From Butyrivibrio sp. (GTDB lineage Bacteria; Bacillota; Clostridia; Lachnospirales; Lachnospiraceae), in assembly GCA_015056575.1 (NCBI GenBank), contig SVGA01000013.1:36714-100713 (forward strand): DNA of 64,000 nucleotides, given 5' to 3'. The translations under genes were made by a program, and so were the position numbers. Positions 34,210 to 45,347 of the stretch are shown piece after piece. Below the pieces are notes generated by a model. That model ran no database searches. It was not told the DNA's origin and saw only the letters and a program-made list of their open reading frames with translations. How positions within the stretch are numbered: the first letter of the stretch is position 1; every line of letters starts with the position of its first letter.

Positions 34210-36285
34210 ATGAAATGTAAGATACTCCACGAATCAAAAGACAGAATGAGAGTCCACGTATACAGGTCGCACATGACCCCGGCCGAGGCAGACAGGCTGG
34301 AATACTACCTGGACTCTTTTGATTATGTAAAAAAAGCCAGCGTAAGCGAGCGAACATCCAACGCCATAATCTACTATGACGAAAGCCACAGGCAGGATGT
34401 GCTGTCAGCCTTTGCTACCTTCGATATTGTGAACACGCAGGTATCCGTTCCGGAGCACACAGGCAGAGAGCTTCGCATAGAATATGAGGAGAAGATGTTC
34501 TTCCACATTGCGCAGAAGTTCATCAGACAGCTGTTTATTCCGACTCCTGTAAGGCATGCGATAGTTCTTTTCAAGGCTGTTCCGTATATCATTAAAGGGC
34601 TCAAAACCCTCCTGGAAGGAAAGCTGGAAGTTTCGGTGCTTGATGCCACCAGCATTGCTGTTTCCCTGATCCGCGGCGATTACGACACAGCCGGCAGTGT
34701 GATTTTCCTCTTAAAGGTCGGTGACATCATGGAGGAGTGGACCCACAAAAAGTCCGTGGACGACCTTGCAAGGACCATGTCGCTAAATGTGGATAAGGTA
34801 TGGATGCTTGCAGATGACGGCCAGGAAGTGCTGGTGAACATCTCTGATGTCAAAGAGGGCGACAACATAATCGTCCGCACCGGAAGCATGATCCCTTTGG
34901 ACGGCGCCGTAAGCCGCGGCGAAGCATCGGTAAATCAGGCTTCCATGACCGGCGAGTCAGCTCCCGTTCACAAGAGCGAGGATTCTCTGGTCTACGCTGG
35001 AACCGTTGTGGAAGAGGGCGAGATAACCGTAACTGTGCAAAAGACACATGGCCTTGGCCGGTACGATCGCATCGTTGCCATGATCGAGGAATCCGAAAAG
35101 CTCAAGTCAGAAACCGAGGCCAGGGCCTCACACCTGGCAGACAGGCTCGTTCCCTACACCTTCGGAGCAACTCTTTTGACCTGGCTCATAACCCGGAATG
35201 CCACAAAGGCCACATCGATACTTATGGTGGATTTCTGCTGCGCTCTTAAGCTTTCCATGCCCATAGCGGTTCTTTCGGCAATGCGGGAAGCCGGTGATCA
35301 CAAGATTTCCGTAAAGGGCGGCAAGTTCATGGAAGCTGTTGCGGATGCCACCACCATTGTCTTTGACAAGACCGGGACGCTAACCCATGCCAATCCCAAA
35401 GTGAACGACGTGGTCACTTTCGGCGATAACGACAAGGACGAGATGCTCAGGCTCGCAGCATGCCTCGAGGAGCACTACCCCCATTCCATAGCCAACGCCG
35501 TGGTAAAGGCAGCCGAGGAAAAAAACCTGTCTCACGAAGAGAAGCACACAAAAGCGGCCTACATCGTGGCCCACGGAATTTCCAGCACCATCGATGGGGA
35601 AAAAGTCTGCATAGGCAGTTATCACTTTATATTTGAGGATGAGGGATGCATTATTCCGGAATCGGAAAAGAAGAAATTCGACGAACTTCCCGATGAGTAC
35701 TCTCACCTTTACATGGCCATTGGCGGAACTTTGTCAGCTGTAATACTGATCGAGGATCCCATCAGGGCTGAAGCAGCCTCAGTTATCAAAGGCCTTAGGG
35801 AAGCAGGTTTTGAAAATGTGGTAATGATGACCGGTGACAGCGACAGAACAGCGAGATCTGTAGCTGCAAAGACGGGAGTTACCAGGTATTTTTCCGAAGT
35901 TCTCCCTGAAGATAAGGCAGCTTTCATAAAAGCCGAGCATGAAGCCGGCAGAAAAGTGGTAATGGTAGGCGATGGTATAAACGACTCTCCCGCACTCTCA
36001 GAGGCCGATGCCGGCATTGCAGTCAGCACCGGTGCATCAATTGCGAGAGAGATCGCTGATATCACCATTTCATCGGAAGACCTCTCGGGTCTTATAACAT
36101 TAAAGAGATTAAGCGCAGGGCTTATGGACAGGATTGACTTCAATTACAGGACCATCATTGGTTTCAATTCACTCCTGATCCTTCTTGGCATGTTCGGAGT
36201 CCTTACTCCCACAGCCACATCTCTTTTGCACAATACCTCTACCATAGCGCTTGGTATAAGGAGCATGACCGACCTGCTTGAATAA
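34210..36285 (+). CDS. Heavy-metal P-type ATPase (P1B) with altered transport motif
   Basis: 691 residues. N-terminal HMA-like domain (about 1-85) lacking the CxxC metal site; actuator domain with MTGESAPV; phosphorylation motif VFDKTGTLTH; nucleotide-binding HP motif (EHYPHSIANAV); hinge VVMVGDGINDSPALSEADAGIA. In the metal-binding helix the usual CPC is replaced: the aligned stretch reads VDFCCALKLSMP, with no proline between the cysteines. It moves a metal cation outwards at the expense of ATP; which metal is not deducible. Co-transcribed with the DUF6110 gene. Confidence 0.92.
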   Translation: MKCKILHESKDRMRVHVYRSHMTPAEADRLEYYLDSFDYVKKASVSERTSNAIIYYDESHRQDVLSAFATFDIVNTQVSVPEHTGRELRIEYEEKMFFHIAQKFIRQLFIPTPVRHAIVLFKAVPYIIKGLKTLLEGKLEVSVLDATSIAVSLIRGDYDTAGSVIFLLKVGDIMEEWTHKKSVDDLARTMSLNVDKVWMLADDGQEVLVNISDVKEGDNIIVRTGSMIPLDGAVSRGEASVNQASMTGESAPVHKSEDSLVYAGTVVEEGEITVTVQKTHGLGRYDRIVAMIEESEKLKSETEARASHLADRLVPYTFGATLLTWLITRNATKATSILMVDFCCALKLSMPIAVLSAMREAGDHKISVKGGKFMEAVADATTIVFDKTGTLTHANPKVNDVVTFGDNDKDEMLRLAACLEEHYPHSIANAVVKAAEEKNLSHEEKHTKAAYIVAHGISSTIDGEKVCIGSYHFIFEDEGCIIPESEKKKFDELPDEYSHLYMAIGGTLSAVILIEDPIRAEAASVIKGLREAGFENVVMMTGDSDRTARSVAAKTGVTRYFSEVLPEDKAAFIKAEHEAGRKVVMVGDGINDSPALSEADAGIAVSTGASIAREIADITISSEDLSGLITLKRLSAGLMDRIDFNYRTIIGFNSLLILLGMFGVLTPTATSLLHNTSTIALGIRSMTDLLE

Positions 36286-36292
36286 AGGCAAT

Positions 36293-36330
36293 GCACCCCG
36301 GAGTCTTAAGTCCCCGGGGTGCTTTTTTGG
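36293..36330 (+). terminator. Terminator built from a GC-rich repeat copy
   Basis: GCACCCCGG and CCGGGGTGC flank AGTCTTAAGTCC and are followed by TTTTTT, 7 bases after the ATPase stop. It keeps the CTTAAG centre of the repeat family. Confidence 0.88.
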
Positions 36331-36355
36331 GGCCCCTTGACTGAAGTCCCCGGGG

Positions 36356-36358
<3 letters not shown>
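36331..36358. repeat. GC-rich palindromic repeat, copy 10, at the end of eno
   Basis: GGGGCCCCTTGACTGAAGTC then CCCGGGGTTA. On the minus strand the eno TAA stop (36356-36358) runs straight into CCCCGGGGACTTCAGTCA. Confidence 0.7.
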
Positions 36359-37660
<1,302 letters not shown>

Positions 37661-37739
37661 CTATGCTCCTTTCTTTTGGCATTCAGTTTTTGTAATCTGC
37701 TTTCATTTTCACTCCTCCACTCCTCATTTTATCCCTCTT

Positions 37740-37791
37740 GTTAGCAATAGCTAACTAAATATTATTGTAATACTTGATTTTGAATTTGCAA
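37740..37791 (-). promoter_or_regulatory. eno promoter with palindromic operator at the start site
   Basis: On the minus strand TTGCAA (37786-37791), 16 bases, TACAAT (37764-37769). The expected transcription start falls at the edge of GTTAGCAATAGCTAAC (37740-37755), whose 6-bp arms are perfect. A repressor or activator site is inferred. Confidence 0.55.
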
Positions 37792-37803
37792 GTGTGTTTT
37801 GGA

Positions 37804-37841
37804 GTGGTCCCTGGGGACTTAAGTCCCCGGGGCTCATTTTA
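37804..37841. repeat. GC-rich palindromic repeat, copy 11, at the end of the HAD gene
   Basis: GTGGTCCCTGGGGACTTAAG then TCCCCGGGGCTCATTTTA. The TGA stop of the HAD gene (37834-37836) is the TGA of TGAGCCCCGGGGAC, as at 5181-5183. Confidence 0.75.
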
Positions 37842-38436
37842 CGGAAACCTGTTCCTTAATTGCCTTCCAATCCGTGCATCTTATAAAGTTGCTGTTGGGA
37901 AATTCGCACTCCCCGTTCCAGGGTCTGTCAAAGACCAGGACTTTCAGATTCGGGAAATGCTCAAGATACGGTAATGCCATGGGAGAATCCTCTACGGCAA
38001 AGTCAAACTTCATCTTATAGAAATCTTCCAGTTCCAGGTTATGAGAACCGCGCCTATAGAACGCATCCCTGCCATATTTGTTCAGGCAAAAAAGCTTCAC
38101 CCGCTCCAGGCCGTGCTCATCCAGCCACTGACGGGAAGCCTCATAGGCGTTGTAGGGACGGCCGGTAATGATATTGACCTCATGGCCTTTGTCCAGCCAC
38201 TCGTTGATCACAGCCGAGCATCCCGGTGTCTCTTCATAGGAAAGCAGGATTTCCGGACGATGTCCTTCCTCCATAAGCTGCTGATATTCCTCATCATTTA
38301 AATCAAAAGACTTCTGAAGGTCAAACGACTTCACTTCCTCATACGGAACGTTTTTTCCAAAAAGCCTTGCAGCAATCTCAGTAAATGAAACTGCTGTCTC
38401 GCATAAACAATCATCAAAATCTACGTAAAAATTCAT
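37834..38436 (-). CDS. HAD-superfamily 5'(3')-nucleotidase-like protein
   Basis: 200 residues from ATG 38436, which follows AAGAAGGTAAGG. HAD motifs: YVDFDDCLCET (DxD nucleophile and acid), NIITGRPYNA (motif II Thr) and KFDFAVEDSP (motif IV). The cap and DFDDC start resemble the NT5C family of deoxynucleotidases, but substrate is inference. It lies downstream of pflA on the same strand with a 19-base gap, so it may be an end gene of the pfl transcript. Confidence 0.8.
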   Translation of the reverse strand: MNFYVDFDDCLCETAVSFTEIAARLFGKNVPYEEVKSFDLQKSFDLNDEEYQQLMEEGHRPEILLSYEETPGCSAVINEWLDKGHEVNIITGRPYNAYEASRQWLDEHGLERVKLFCLNKYGRDAFYRRGSHNLELEDFYKMKFDFAVEDSPMALPYLEHFPNLKVLVFDRPWNGECEFPNSNFIRCTDWKAIKEQVSVK

Positions 38437-38455
38437 CCTTACCTTCTTTCTTATA

Positions 38456-39190
38456 TCAGATAGCACCAAGGATTGTCCTGGCATTATCTATACGCTCCTG
38501 TGTAGGAGATTCCACGCCTTCAAGACGGTAGGGAATTCCAAGCTCGTGGTACTTGGGGACACCAAGGGTGTGGTAAGGGAGAACCTCCACCCTCTCCACT
38601 GAGGGGAGGGTGTCTATGAACTCTCTTGTTCGGTGAAGGTACTCATCATTGTCGCTTCCACCGGGAACCAGCACGTGCCTGATCCAGATGGGAATACCCA
38701 TAGCCGATATTTCTTTTGCCATATCAAGGATATTGGCGTTGTCGACACCGGTGAGCTCCTTGTGGGCATCTGCATCGATGTTCTTGATATCCAGAAGAAC
38801 TGTATCTGTAAGGCTCATCAGCTCTTTCCACTTGGAATAAAAAGGTTCTTCATGGGTGAAGGGCTCTCCGGCTGTGTCTATGCAGGTATTTACGCCGGCT
38901 GCTTTGGCTTTCCGGAACAGTTCCAGCAGAAAATCGATCTGGAGAAGAGGCTCGCCGCCGCTTACGGTGATTCCGCCGCCGTTTTTCCAATAGGGTTTGA
39001 AGCGGAGCGCCTTCCTTAAAAGCTCATCAGCAGTGAACTGCTGCCCCTCGCCTTCCTTCCAGGTCTCGGGGTTATGGCAGAAAGCGCATCGCATTCTGCA
39101 GCCGCTTAGGAAAATGAGGTATCTGACGCCGGGTCCGTCCACGGCGCCAAAACTCTCAAGTTTATTTACATATCCTATAACTTCACTCAT
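38456..39190 (-). CDS. pflA: Pyruvate formate-lyase activating enzyme
   Basis: 244-residue radical SAM protein. The cluster motif C-x3-C-x2-C is in GCRMRCAFCHNP near residue 30, followed by TVSGGEPLLQ (SAM binding) and KELTGVDN. It uses 4Fe-4S and S-adenosylmethionine to make the glycyl radical on PflB, encoded just upstream. Start after GGAG. Gap to pflB 48 bases, same strand. Confidence 0.97.
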   Translation of the reverse strand: MSEVIGYVNKLESFGAVDGPGVRYLIFLSGCRMRCAFCHNPETWKEGEGQQFTADELLRKALRFKPYWKNGGGITVSGGEPLLQIDFLLELFRKAKAAGVNTCIDTAGEPFTHEEPFYSKWKELMSLTDTVLLDIKNIDADAHKELTGVDNANILDMAKEISAMGIPIWIRHVLVPGGSDNDEYLHRTREFIDTLPSVERVEVLPYHTLGVPKYHELGIPYRLEGVESPTQERIDNARTILGAI

Positions 39191-39238
39191 TAAAAAACTC
39201 CGAAAAAACTAAATCCAAACTCCGATAAAACCGGCCTA

Positions 39239-41497
39239 TCAAAGTGCCTCGTGGCAGGTACGTGAAATTACGTCCAGCTGCTGCTCTCTTGTAAGGTCGA
39301 TGAACTTAACGGCGTAACCTGAAACACGGATTGTAAAGTTAGCGTACTCAGGCTTCTCGGGATGCTCCATAGCGTCGATGAGCTTCTCTTTTCCGAATAC
39401 GTTGACGTTGAGGTGGTGAGCACCCTGATCAAAATAACCGTCAAGTACGTTCACAAGGTTGTTGACGCGCTCCTCCTCTGTATGTCCCAGTGCGCCGGGG
39501 TTGATGGTCTGTGTGTTTGAAATACCGTCAAGCGCCTCTTCGTAAGGAAGCTTTGCAACTGAGTTCAGTGATGCGATAAGGCCGTTAACTTCAGCTCCGT
39601 ATGCAGGGTTGGCACCGGGTGAAAGAGGCTCGCCTGCAGGACGTCCGTCAGGAAGAGCTCCTGTTGCCTTACCGTAAACAACGTTGGAAGTAATGGTAAG
39701 GATTGAAGTTGTGGGCTCTGAATCTCTGTAGGTGTGGATGTGACGAAGCTTGCCCATGAAAGTACGAAGGAGCCATACTGCGATCTCATCGGCTCTGTCA
39801 TCGTCGTTACCGTAGCGAGGGAAGTCGCCTTCGATCTCGAAGTCCTTGGTGATTCCGTTCTCATCACGGATAGCCTTAACCTTGGCATACTTGATAGCGG
39901 AAAGTGAGTCTACGCAGTGTGAGAAACCAGCAATACCTGTAGCAAATGAACGACGTACGTGAGTATCGATGAGGGCCATCTGGCAAGCCTCATAGTAGTA
40001 CTTGTCGTGCATGTAATGGATCATGTTAAGGGTTCCAACATAGAGGTGTGCAAGCCAATCCATCATCTGGTCAAACTTGTGCATAACCTCATCGTAGTCA
40101 AGGTACTCTGATGTGATTGCCTTGTACTCGGGTCCAACCTGCTCTCCGGACTTCTCGTCAACACCGCCGTTGATGGCGTAAAGAAGACACTTGGCAAGGT
40201 TAGCACGTGCGCCGAAGAACTGGAGCTCTTTTCCCGTCTCTGTTGCAGATACGCAGCAGCAGATCGAATAGTCATCACCCCATGTAACACGCATTACATC
40301 ATCGTTCTCGTACTGGATTGAAGATGTTGTTACAGAGATCTTGGAAGCGTACTTCTTGAAGTTCTCAGGAAGACGGCTTGAATACATAACTGTAAGGTTG
40401 GGCTCAGGTGAAGGTCCCATGTTCTCAAGAGTGTGGAGGAATCTGTAGCAGGTCTTTGTAACCTGGTGACGTCCGTCAAGACCGATACCGCCAACCTCAA
40501 GAGTTGCCCATACGGGATCTCCGGAAAAGAGCTGGTTATAAGATTCAATTCTTGCGAACTTAACCATACGGCACTTCATTGTGAAGTGGTCGATGATCTC
40601 CTGTGCCTCTTCCTCAGTGATGATGCCCTTTGCAAGGTCACGAGTGAAGTAGATATCAAGGAATGTTGAAACTCTGCCAACTGACATGGCAGCGCCGTTC
40701 TGAGTCTTGATTGCTGCAAGGTACCCGAAGTAGAGCCACTGAACAGCCTCTTTTGCCGTTGCCGCAGGCTTGGAAATATCGATGCCGTAGATAGCAGCCA
40801 TTTCCTTCATGCCCTTAAGAGCATTGATCTGATCTGTGATCTCCTCACGAAGCTGGAAGTCATAGCGGCGCATACCCTGACGGGCTGTTGCTGCGAAGTC
40901 TGCCTGCTTCTTCTCGATGAGGTAGTCTATACCGTAAAGAGCAACTCTTCTGTAGTCGCCAACGATACGTCCACGTCCGTAGGTATCGGGAAGACCTGTG
41001 AGGATCTTATTGTGACGGGCCTTCTTCATCTCAGGTGTGTAGATGTCAAAAACGCCCTGGTTATGTGTCTTGTGATATTTGGTGAAGATCTCGTGGAGTC
41101 TCTCACTGGGCTCGTAGCCATACATTCTGCATGACTGCTCTGCCATTGTGATACCGCCGAAGGGCATGAAAGCTCTTTTCAGCGGCTTGTCAGTCTGAAG
41201 GCCGACGATCTGCTCCATATCTTTGGTTTCCTCTGAAATGTATCCTGCGCCATGTGATGTAAGAGAAGATACGATGTCTGTATCCATATCAAGGACGCCG
41301 CCCTTAGCACGCTCCTGTGCCTGAAGCTCCTGAAGCTTGCCCCAAAGAGTATTGGTTGCTTCTGTAGGATCTGCCAGGAAAGACTCATCTCCGTCATAAG
41401 GAGTGTAGTTGTTCTGGATGAAATCACGTACGTCGATATTGTCTTTCCAAACGCGACCTGCGAAGCCATCCCATTGTGTGAATTCGTGATTAGCCAT
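39239..41497 (-). CDS. pflB: Pyruvate formate-lyase (formate C-acetyltransferase)
   Basis: 752 residues from ATG 41497 (AGGGAA site; upstream in-frame codons do not resemble the family). It cleaves pyruvate with CoA to acetyl-CoA and formate under anaerobiosis. The catalytic cysteine pair is in [10 protein letters not shown] near residue 405, the glycyl radical in RVSGYAVKF near the C-terminus, and [18 protein letters not shown] is a strong family stretch. Followed by its activase gene. The 350-base upstream gap (41498-41849) holds its promoter and no other gene. Confidence 0.98.
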   Translation of the reverse strand: MANHEFTQWDGFAGRVWKDNIDVRDFIQNNYTPYDGDESFLADPTEATNTLWGKLQELQAQERAKGGVLDMDTDIVSSLTSHGAGYISEETKDMEQIVGLQTDKPLKRAFMPFGGITMAEQSCRMYGYEPSERLHEIFTKYHKTHNQGVFDIYTPEMKKARHNKILTGLPDTYGRGRIVGDYRRVALYGIDYLIEKKQADFAATARQGMRRYDFQLREEITDQINALKGMKEMAAIYGIDISKPAATAKEAVQWLYFGYLAAIKTQNGAAMSVGRVSTFLDIYFTRDLAKGIITEEEAQEIIDHFTMKCRMVKFARIESYNQLFSGDPVWATLEVGGIGLDGRHQVTKTCYRFLHTLENMGPSPEPNLTVMYSSRLPENFKKYASKISVTTSSIQYENDDVMRVTWGDDYSICCCVSATETGKELQFFGARANLAKCLLYAINGGVDEKSGEQVGPEYKAITSEYLDYDEVMHKFDQMMDWLAHLYVGTLNMIHYMHDKYYYEACQMALIDTHVRRSFATGIAGFSHCVDSLSAIKYAKVKAIRDENGITKDFEIEGDFPRYGNDDDRADEIAVWLLRTFMGKLRHIHTYRDSEPTTSILTITSNVVYGKATGALPDGRPAGEPLSPGANPAYGAEVNGLIASLNSVAKLPYEEALDGISNTQTINPGALGHTEEERVNNLVNVLDGYFDQGAHHLNVNVFGKEKLIDAMEHPEKPEYANFTIRVSGYAVKFIDLTREQQLDVISRTCHEAL

Positions 41498-41849
41498 TAT
41501 AGTTCCCTTTCTAATAAAAAATGTGGCGTAATATGCGTTGGCCGGTGATTTGCTAAAAATCCCAAATGGCCAGTACATACTATACCACATTGCTGTCAAA
41601 ATATTAACAAAATAAATAAGAAGATTTATCATTTGTAAAAAAAGCCGAAAAGAGCCGGGAAATTGCGATATTTATCGTTTTTTTTGACAAATATAGTTGT
41701 GAGCATGATCAGTTTTCACTACAAAGGGAAACCATATCCAGTTTGTTCTTTGATAAAAAAAAGATATATAATAAATTAATTGATACAGTATCATGGTTAA
41801 TATTAGCATCATGTGATCCGGAAAATCCGGATGATCAGAGGGAAAGAAA
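41498..41849. other. Divergent gap between pflB and the DMT transporter
   Basis: A+T-rich, without ORFs bearing ribosome binding sites. It must contain both promoters. No clear operator was identified. Confidence 0.4.
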
Positions 41850-42794
41850 ATGGCATTTCTTTTTACGTTTCTAGCCATGCTGATGACAACAGTATGTGAT
41901 CTTTATGAAAAGAAGTCGATAAATTCCGACACGGAAGATGTACTGAAAACTATTGTTTGGTATGGAATATGTAATGCAATTATGTTTACTTTGGCCTATA
42001 CATTAGGATTGGATGAAATCTCGGTCATGCCTCATGAGCTTGTGCTTGAAAATCCGCAATTACTTCTGACTACTGTATTTAATTATCTGTGCTTGTTTTT
42101 TGCACTGATTGCATACAAATATTTAGGAGTTTCCACCAAAAATACCTTTGTCAATATTGACGGACTGTTTTTTGTGATTTTGCTGGTTCTTTTTCATCTG
42201 ACAACCGGAGAAGCCCAGTATGCCAGAAGGCTGTTTGATCCTTTGACAATTATAGGGCTTATACTGATAATAAGCTCCGGTATTATCTATCCTAATATCA
42301 AGGGAGAAAATGAAGAAGAAAGCAGTGAACATAAGCTGAAATCAGCTAAAAACCAAAAGCTGATTGTCATTATCGGAATGGCTATGTCTTTTATTTCAGC
42401 CTTTTTCGATGGTGCGGAATCCATGGTAAGCAGTGTGCTTATCGGTGATGATATTGTTGATTCCGTTGAGTTTATCTGCGTGTTAACCCTGCTGCAGGTC
42501 GTTATTTCTTTTTTTATATGGATCTATCTGTGGATAAAAAATAAAAAAATATATAATCCCTTCAGGAAAACAGAAAAGAATCGCATTATAAGTCAGTCAT
42601 TCAGCATTGTCGCCGATCTTTTATACGTTTTTGCTCTGTCAGACGATGCACTTATCGGTGTCATATTGTGGAATGCATTCCCTGTTCTGGACATTTTGGC
42701 CTCCAGATTATTCATGAAAGAAAAACTCAGTAAACTGCAATATCTGGTCCTGGCTACGATGATCACAGGCGCAATATGTGTAAGCATATCTTAA
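41850..42794 (+). CDS. DMT-superfamily (EamA-like) membrane transporter
   Basis: 314 residues and about nine to ten membrane helices in two EamA-like halves joined by a charged loop (KGENEEESSEHKLKSAKNQK, about residues 150-170). The end of each half has the usual pattern (for example SRLFMKEKLSKLQYLVLATM). Substrate unknown. It lies 11 bases upstream of the MATE fusion gene and is very likely co-transcribed with it. Start after AGAGGGAAAG. Confidence 0.8.
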   Translation: MAFLFTFLAMLMTTVCDLYEKKSINSDTEDVLKTIVWYGICNAIMFTLAYTLGLDEISVMPHELVLENPQLLLTTVFNYLCLFFALIAYKYLGVSTKNTFVNIDGLFFVILLVLFHLTTGEAQYARRLFDPLTIIGLILIISSGIIYPNIKGENEEESSEHKLKSAKNQKLIVIIGMAMSFISAFFDGAESMVSSVLIGDDIVDSVEFICVLTLLQVVISFFIWIYLWIKNKKIYNPFRKTEKNRIISQSFSIVADLLYVFALSDDALIGVILWNAFPVLDILASRLFMKEKLSKLQYLVLATMITGAICVSIS

Positions 42795-42805
42795 GGAGAC
42801 CTGCT

Positions 42806-45052
42806 ATGAAGAGTCGCTTTAGTGTAGTTATAAAAAGAATCTTACACATTCTTATTATTGCCACTCTGTCCTTCGGCATAGATTATCTTACGGTTGTATG
42901 GACTAATGACGATTCCATATGGCTTGGTCAGTCCATTAATGTTGTGGGAGCTATCCTCTGCGGTCCGGTTGTTGGAGGCATTGCCACTTTGCTCAGCTGT
43001 ATTGCGACGGATTACCTTACATATCATAGCTTTGAATATATCTTTGTGTGGATTTTCGAAGCATTATCCGTGACTCTTATCGGTATAATTTATCGAAGTC
43101 TTAATAAGGATGAAGATAAGTTTGGCGTCAGAGAAATAGTTATTTTTAATTTTGTTCAGATCCTTGTGAATATCTGTGTTTTGTATCTGGCAACGCCACC
43201 TGCTGCCGTAGTTTTCTTTGGATTTATCACTGAAAAATGGAGCCTGAAAGAAACTCAGGGAGAAATGGTCTCACTTGGCAATAACACATTTTCGGCCTGT
43301 ATATCCATAGCTCTTATAGGCACTGTTATGCTTGCAGCATGTTTGTCTATCAGGAAAAGATGCAAAGAATACGGAAGTATTTCCGCCGCTTTAAAATCCA
43401 TAATGAAGCTTAACTTTATCAAAAAGGAATATAGGACCAGGGCGGCAGAATACTCTGTGGGTATATTTTTTGCAATTATGCTTACAATGGTCGACGGAGT
43501 GGTTTCAGGACATATCCTGGGAGTAGATGCTCTGGCTGCAACTTCGGTTCTGTTTCCGCTTATTTCCTTCAGCACTTTCGTATCTAATATTATCACCACG
43601 GGATGTTCTACTAATTGCGCCATAGCTAAAGGCAGCGGTGATTATGAGAAATCGCGAAATCTTTTCTCAATGGGCTTTTTTGCAACTGTTGTACTGGGAC
43701 TTATGCAAACACTTTTGTTTTTTTGTTTGCAAGACGGATATTTCAAATTTTATACAACGACAAGTTCCATAGCTGCATTTGCAAAAGATTACTATCAGGT
43801 ATATATTTTTGTGCCTCCTTTTATGGCTATGGCAACATTTCTGGATGAGATGGTATCCTCGGACGGAGATGATGCACTTTCCTATTCGGGATATCTTTCA
43901 TCTTTTTTTGTCAATGTAGGCCTGTCTGTTCTATTGTCTAAAACCATAGGAATGCGCGGTCTTGCACTTGGAACTTTGCTTAGCTATGTCTGTTATATTT
44001 TAGTTGTTTCATTACATTTTTTGAAAAAGAGCAATACCTACAAGCTGCGTCCTTGGTTTTCCATCAAAGAGATTTGGGGATTTATCGAGACTTCCCTAAA
44101 AACCAATACGGTTGGAATATGCATGTTTGCTGTGTCTGCCACCTTTACAAAATCCATCCTTATGTTTTTTGGAAATGAATATCTCATAGCCAATACAGTG
44201 CTTTGTGCAATGCTTGAGGTATATGAAATGATCAACGGGCCATCCGAGGCAGCGGAATATCTTTTTGCCACTTATTCCGGTGAAAGAAACGCAGAGGGGA
44301 TAAAAACTCTTTTCAAAGAATCTTTAAGTGCCTGCCTTTTCGGAGGCATGTTGATAGCCGGAATTCTCCTTCTGGCACCTAATACATTATTAATGCTGTA
44401 TGGAATAGAGGATACACCATTTCGCATTGAACTTATCAAATGCATCCGATATTGCGCCGTGGGTGCGATTGCGGCATCGGTGGGAGGATTTTTAAATGAT
44501 TACTATGGTAATACAGGTAAGCCACTGTGGGCATGTATAATGATCATCTTCAGGGTAGCTTTATTCCCAATTTGGTTTTGCGTAACCTTCAGCCTGGAAG
44601 GCGGTATTGTTGCTATGGGAATAGGTATGCTGCTTTCTCAGATCTTTGCAATTGCTGTTTTCTATGGATTTGTCTTTATTGTCAAGGGCGGCGAAAACAT
44701 ACCGTATATGCTGGATGGCCCAAATTACGATAAGGTATATATGAATTCCTTTGATTATGAGCCTGAAGAATATGAACGTATCTCTAGCTGGATAACAGAT
44801 ACCATGAAGACAAGAGGCATAGATGAAAACAAAATAAAAGGTGCTAATGAACTGCTTCTTTCCCTCTTTGAAAAGACTCAGGAGAATAATGCCAAAAAGA
44901 AGGTGCTTGGAGAGTGTGTACTTAGATTCATAGACGAGCCCGAGATCATAATAAAGGATAACGGAAAATTGTTTAACCCGGACATACCGAATGGCAGGAT
45001 TCGCTACAATGTACTGATGTCTTGCAACAGCAACACGATCACAGTACTGTAA
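42806..45052 (+). CDS. MATE transporter fused to S-component-like and HATPase-like domains
   Basis: 748 residues from ATG 42806 after TAAGGAG. Residues 1-190 contain five to six helices, with ILCGPVVGGIATLLSCIATD resembling the core of ECF S-components or LytS-type 5TM domains. Residues about 210-645 are a twelve-helix MATE transporter, with MVDGVVSGHILGVDALAATS and repeats between halves. Residues about 655-748 are soluble and resemble an RsbW-like HATPase: helix with NELLLSLFEKTQENN, then IIIKDNGKLFNPD in place of the D-x-G box. The drug or metabolite moved is unknown. The combination suggests a transporter whose activity is gated by ligand or nucleotide binding. Confidence 0.75.
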   Translation: MKSRFSVVIKRILHILIIATLSFGIDYLTVVWTNDDSIWLGQSINVVGAILCGPVVGGIATLLSCIATDYLTYHSFEYIFVWIFEALSVTLIGIIYRSLNKDEDKFGVREIVIFNFVQILVNICVLYLATPPAAVVFFGFITEKWSLKETQGEMVSLGNNTFSACISIALIGTVMLAACLSIRKRCKEYGSISAALKSIMKLNFIKKEYRTRAAEYSVGIFFAIMLTMVDGVVSGHILGVDALAATSVLFPLISFSTFVSNIITTGCSTNCAIAKGSGDYEKSRNLFSMGFFATVVLGLMQTLLFFCLQDGYFKFYTTTSSIAAFAKDYYQVYIFVPPFMAMATFLDEMVSSDGDDALSYSGYLSSFFVNVGLSVLLSKTIGMRGLALGTLLSYVCYILVVSLHFLKKSNTYKLRPWFSIKEIWGFIETSLKTNTVGICMFAVSATFTKSILMFFGNEYLIANTVLCAMLEVYEMINGPSEAAEYLFATYSGERNAEGIKTLFKESLSACLFGGMLIAGILLLAPNTLLMLYGIEDTPFRIELIKCIRYCAVGAIAASVGGFLNDYYGNTGKPLWACIMIIFRVALFPIWFCVTFSLEGGIVAMGIGMLLSQIFAIAVFYGFVFIVKGGENIPYMLDGPNYDKVYMNSFDYEPEEYERISSWITDTMKTRGIDENKIKGANELLLSLFEKTQENNAKKKVLGECVLRFIDEPEIIIKDNGKLFNPDIPNGRIRYNVLMSCNSNTITVL

Positions 45053-45119
45053 GGCTGTCCTGACGGTACTTTTCCATGCGCCCGGGCTCTTTTCTGCCAA
45101 CAGAAAAGCAGCTGCCGCT

Positions 45120-45335
45120 TTAATATATCTTCCCGATATTTTCTTCTATCCCATACATGCTCATAAATTCGTCAAGATCATCCTGACTTCTTATGAGCAT
45201 AACTTCCTCAAACGCCCCTGTATGAATATCCTGAAAACCGGCGACCTGCTCCCCGTTACAAATGGATGCCTTGATAACAGGGCGCTGATTCTCTTTATCA
45301 TAAGTTACCTGTATTTTCTTTTTCTTAAAAAGCAT
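45120..45335 (-). CDS. 71-aa conserved hypothetical protein
   Basis: Short, soluble, with a basic start (LFKKKKIQVTYDKENQRPVI) and a conserved-looking core (GEQVAGFQDIHTGAFEEVML, then DLDEF). Similar small proteins occur in clostridia without a known function. The ribosome binding site (AGGGTGG) is moderate. It follows the acetolactate decarboxylase gene by 12 bases on the same strand. Confidence 0.65.
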   Translation of the reverse strand: MLFKKKKIQVTYDKENQRPVIKASICNGEQVAGFQDIHTGAFEEVMLIRSQDDLDEFMSMYGIEENIGKIY

Positions 45336-45347
45336 AGCGCCACCCTA

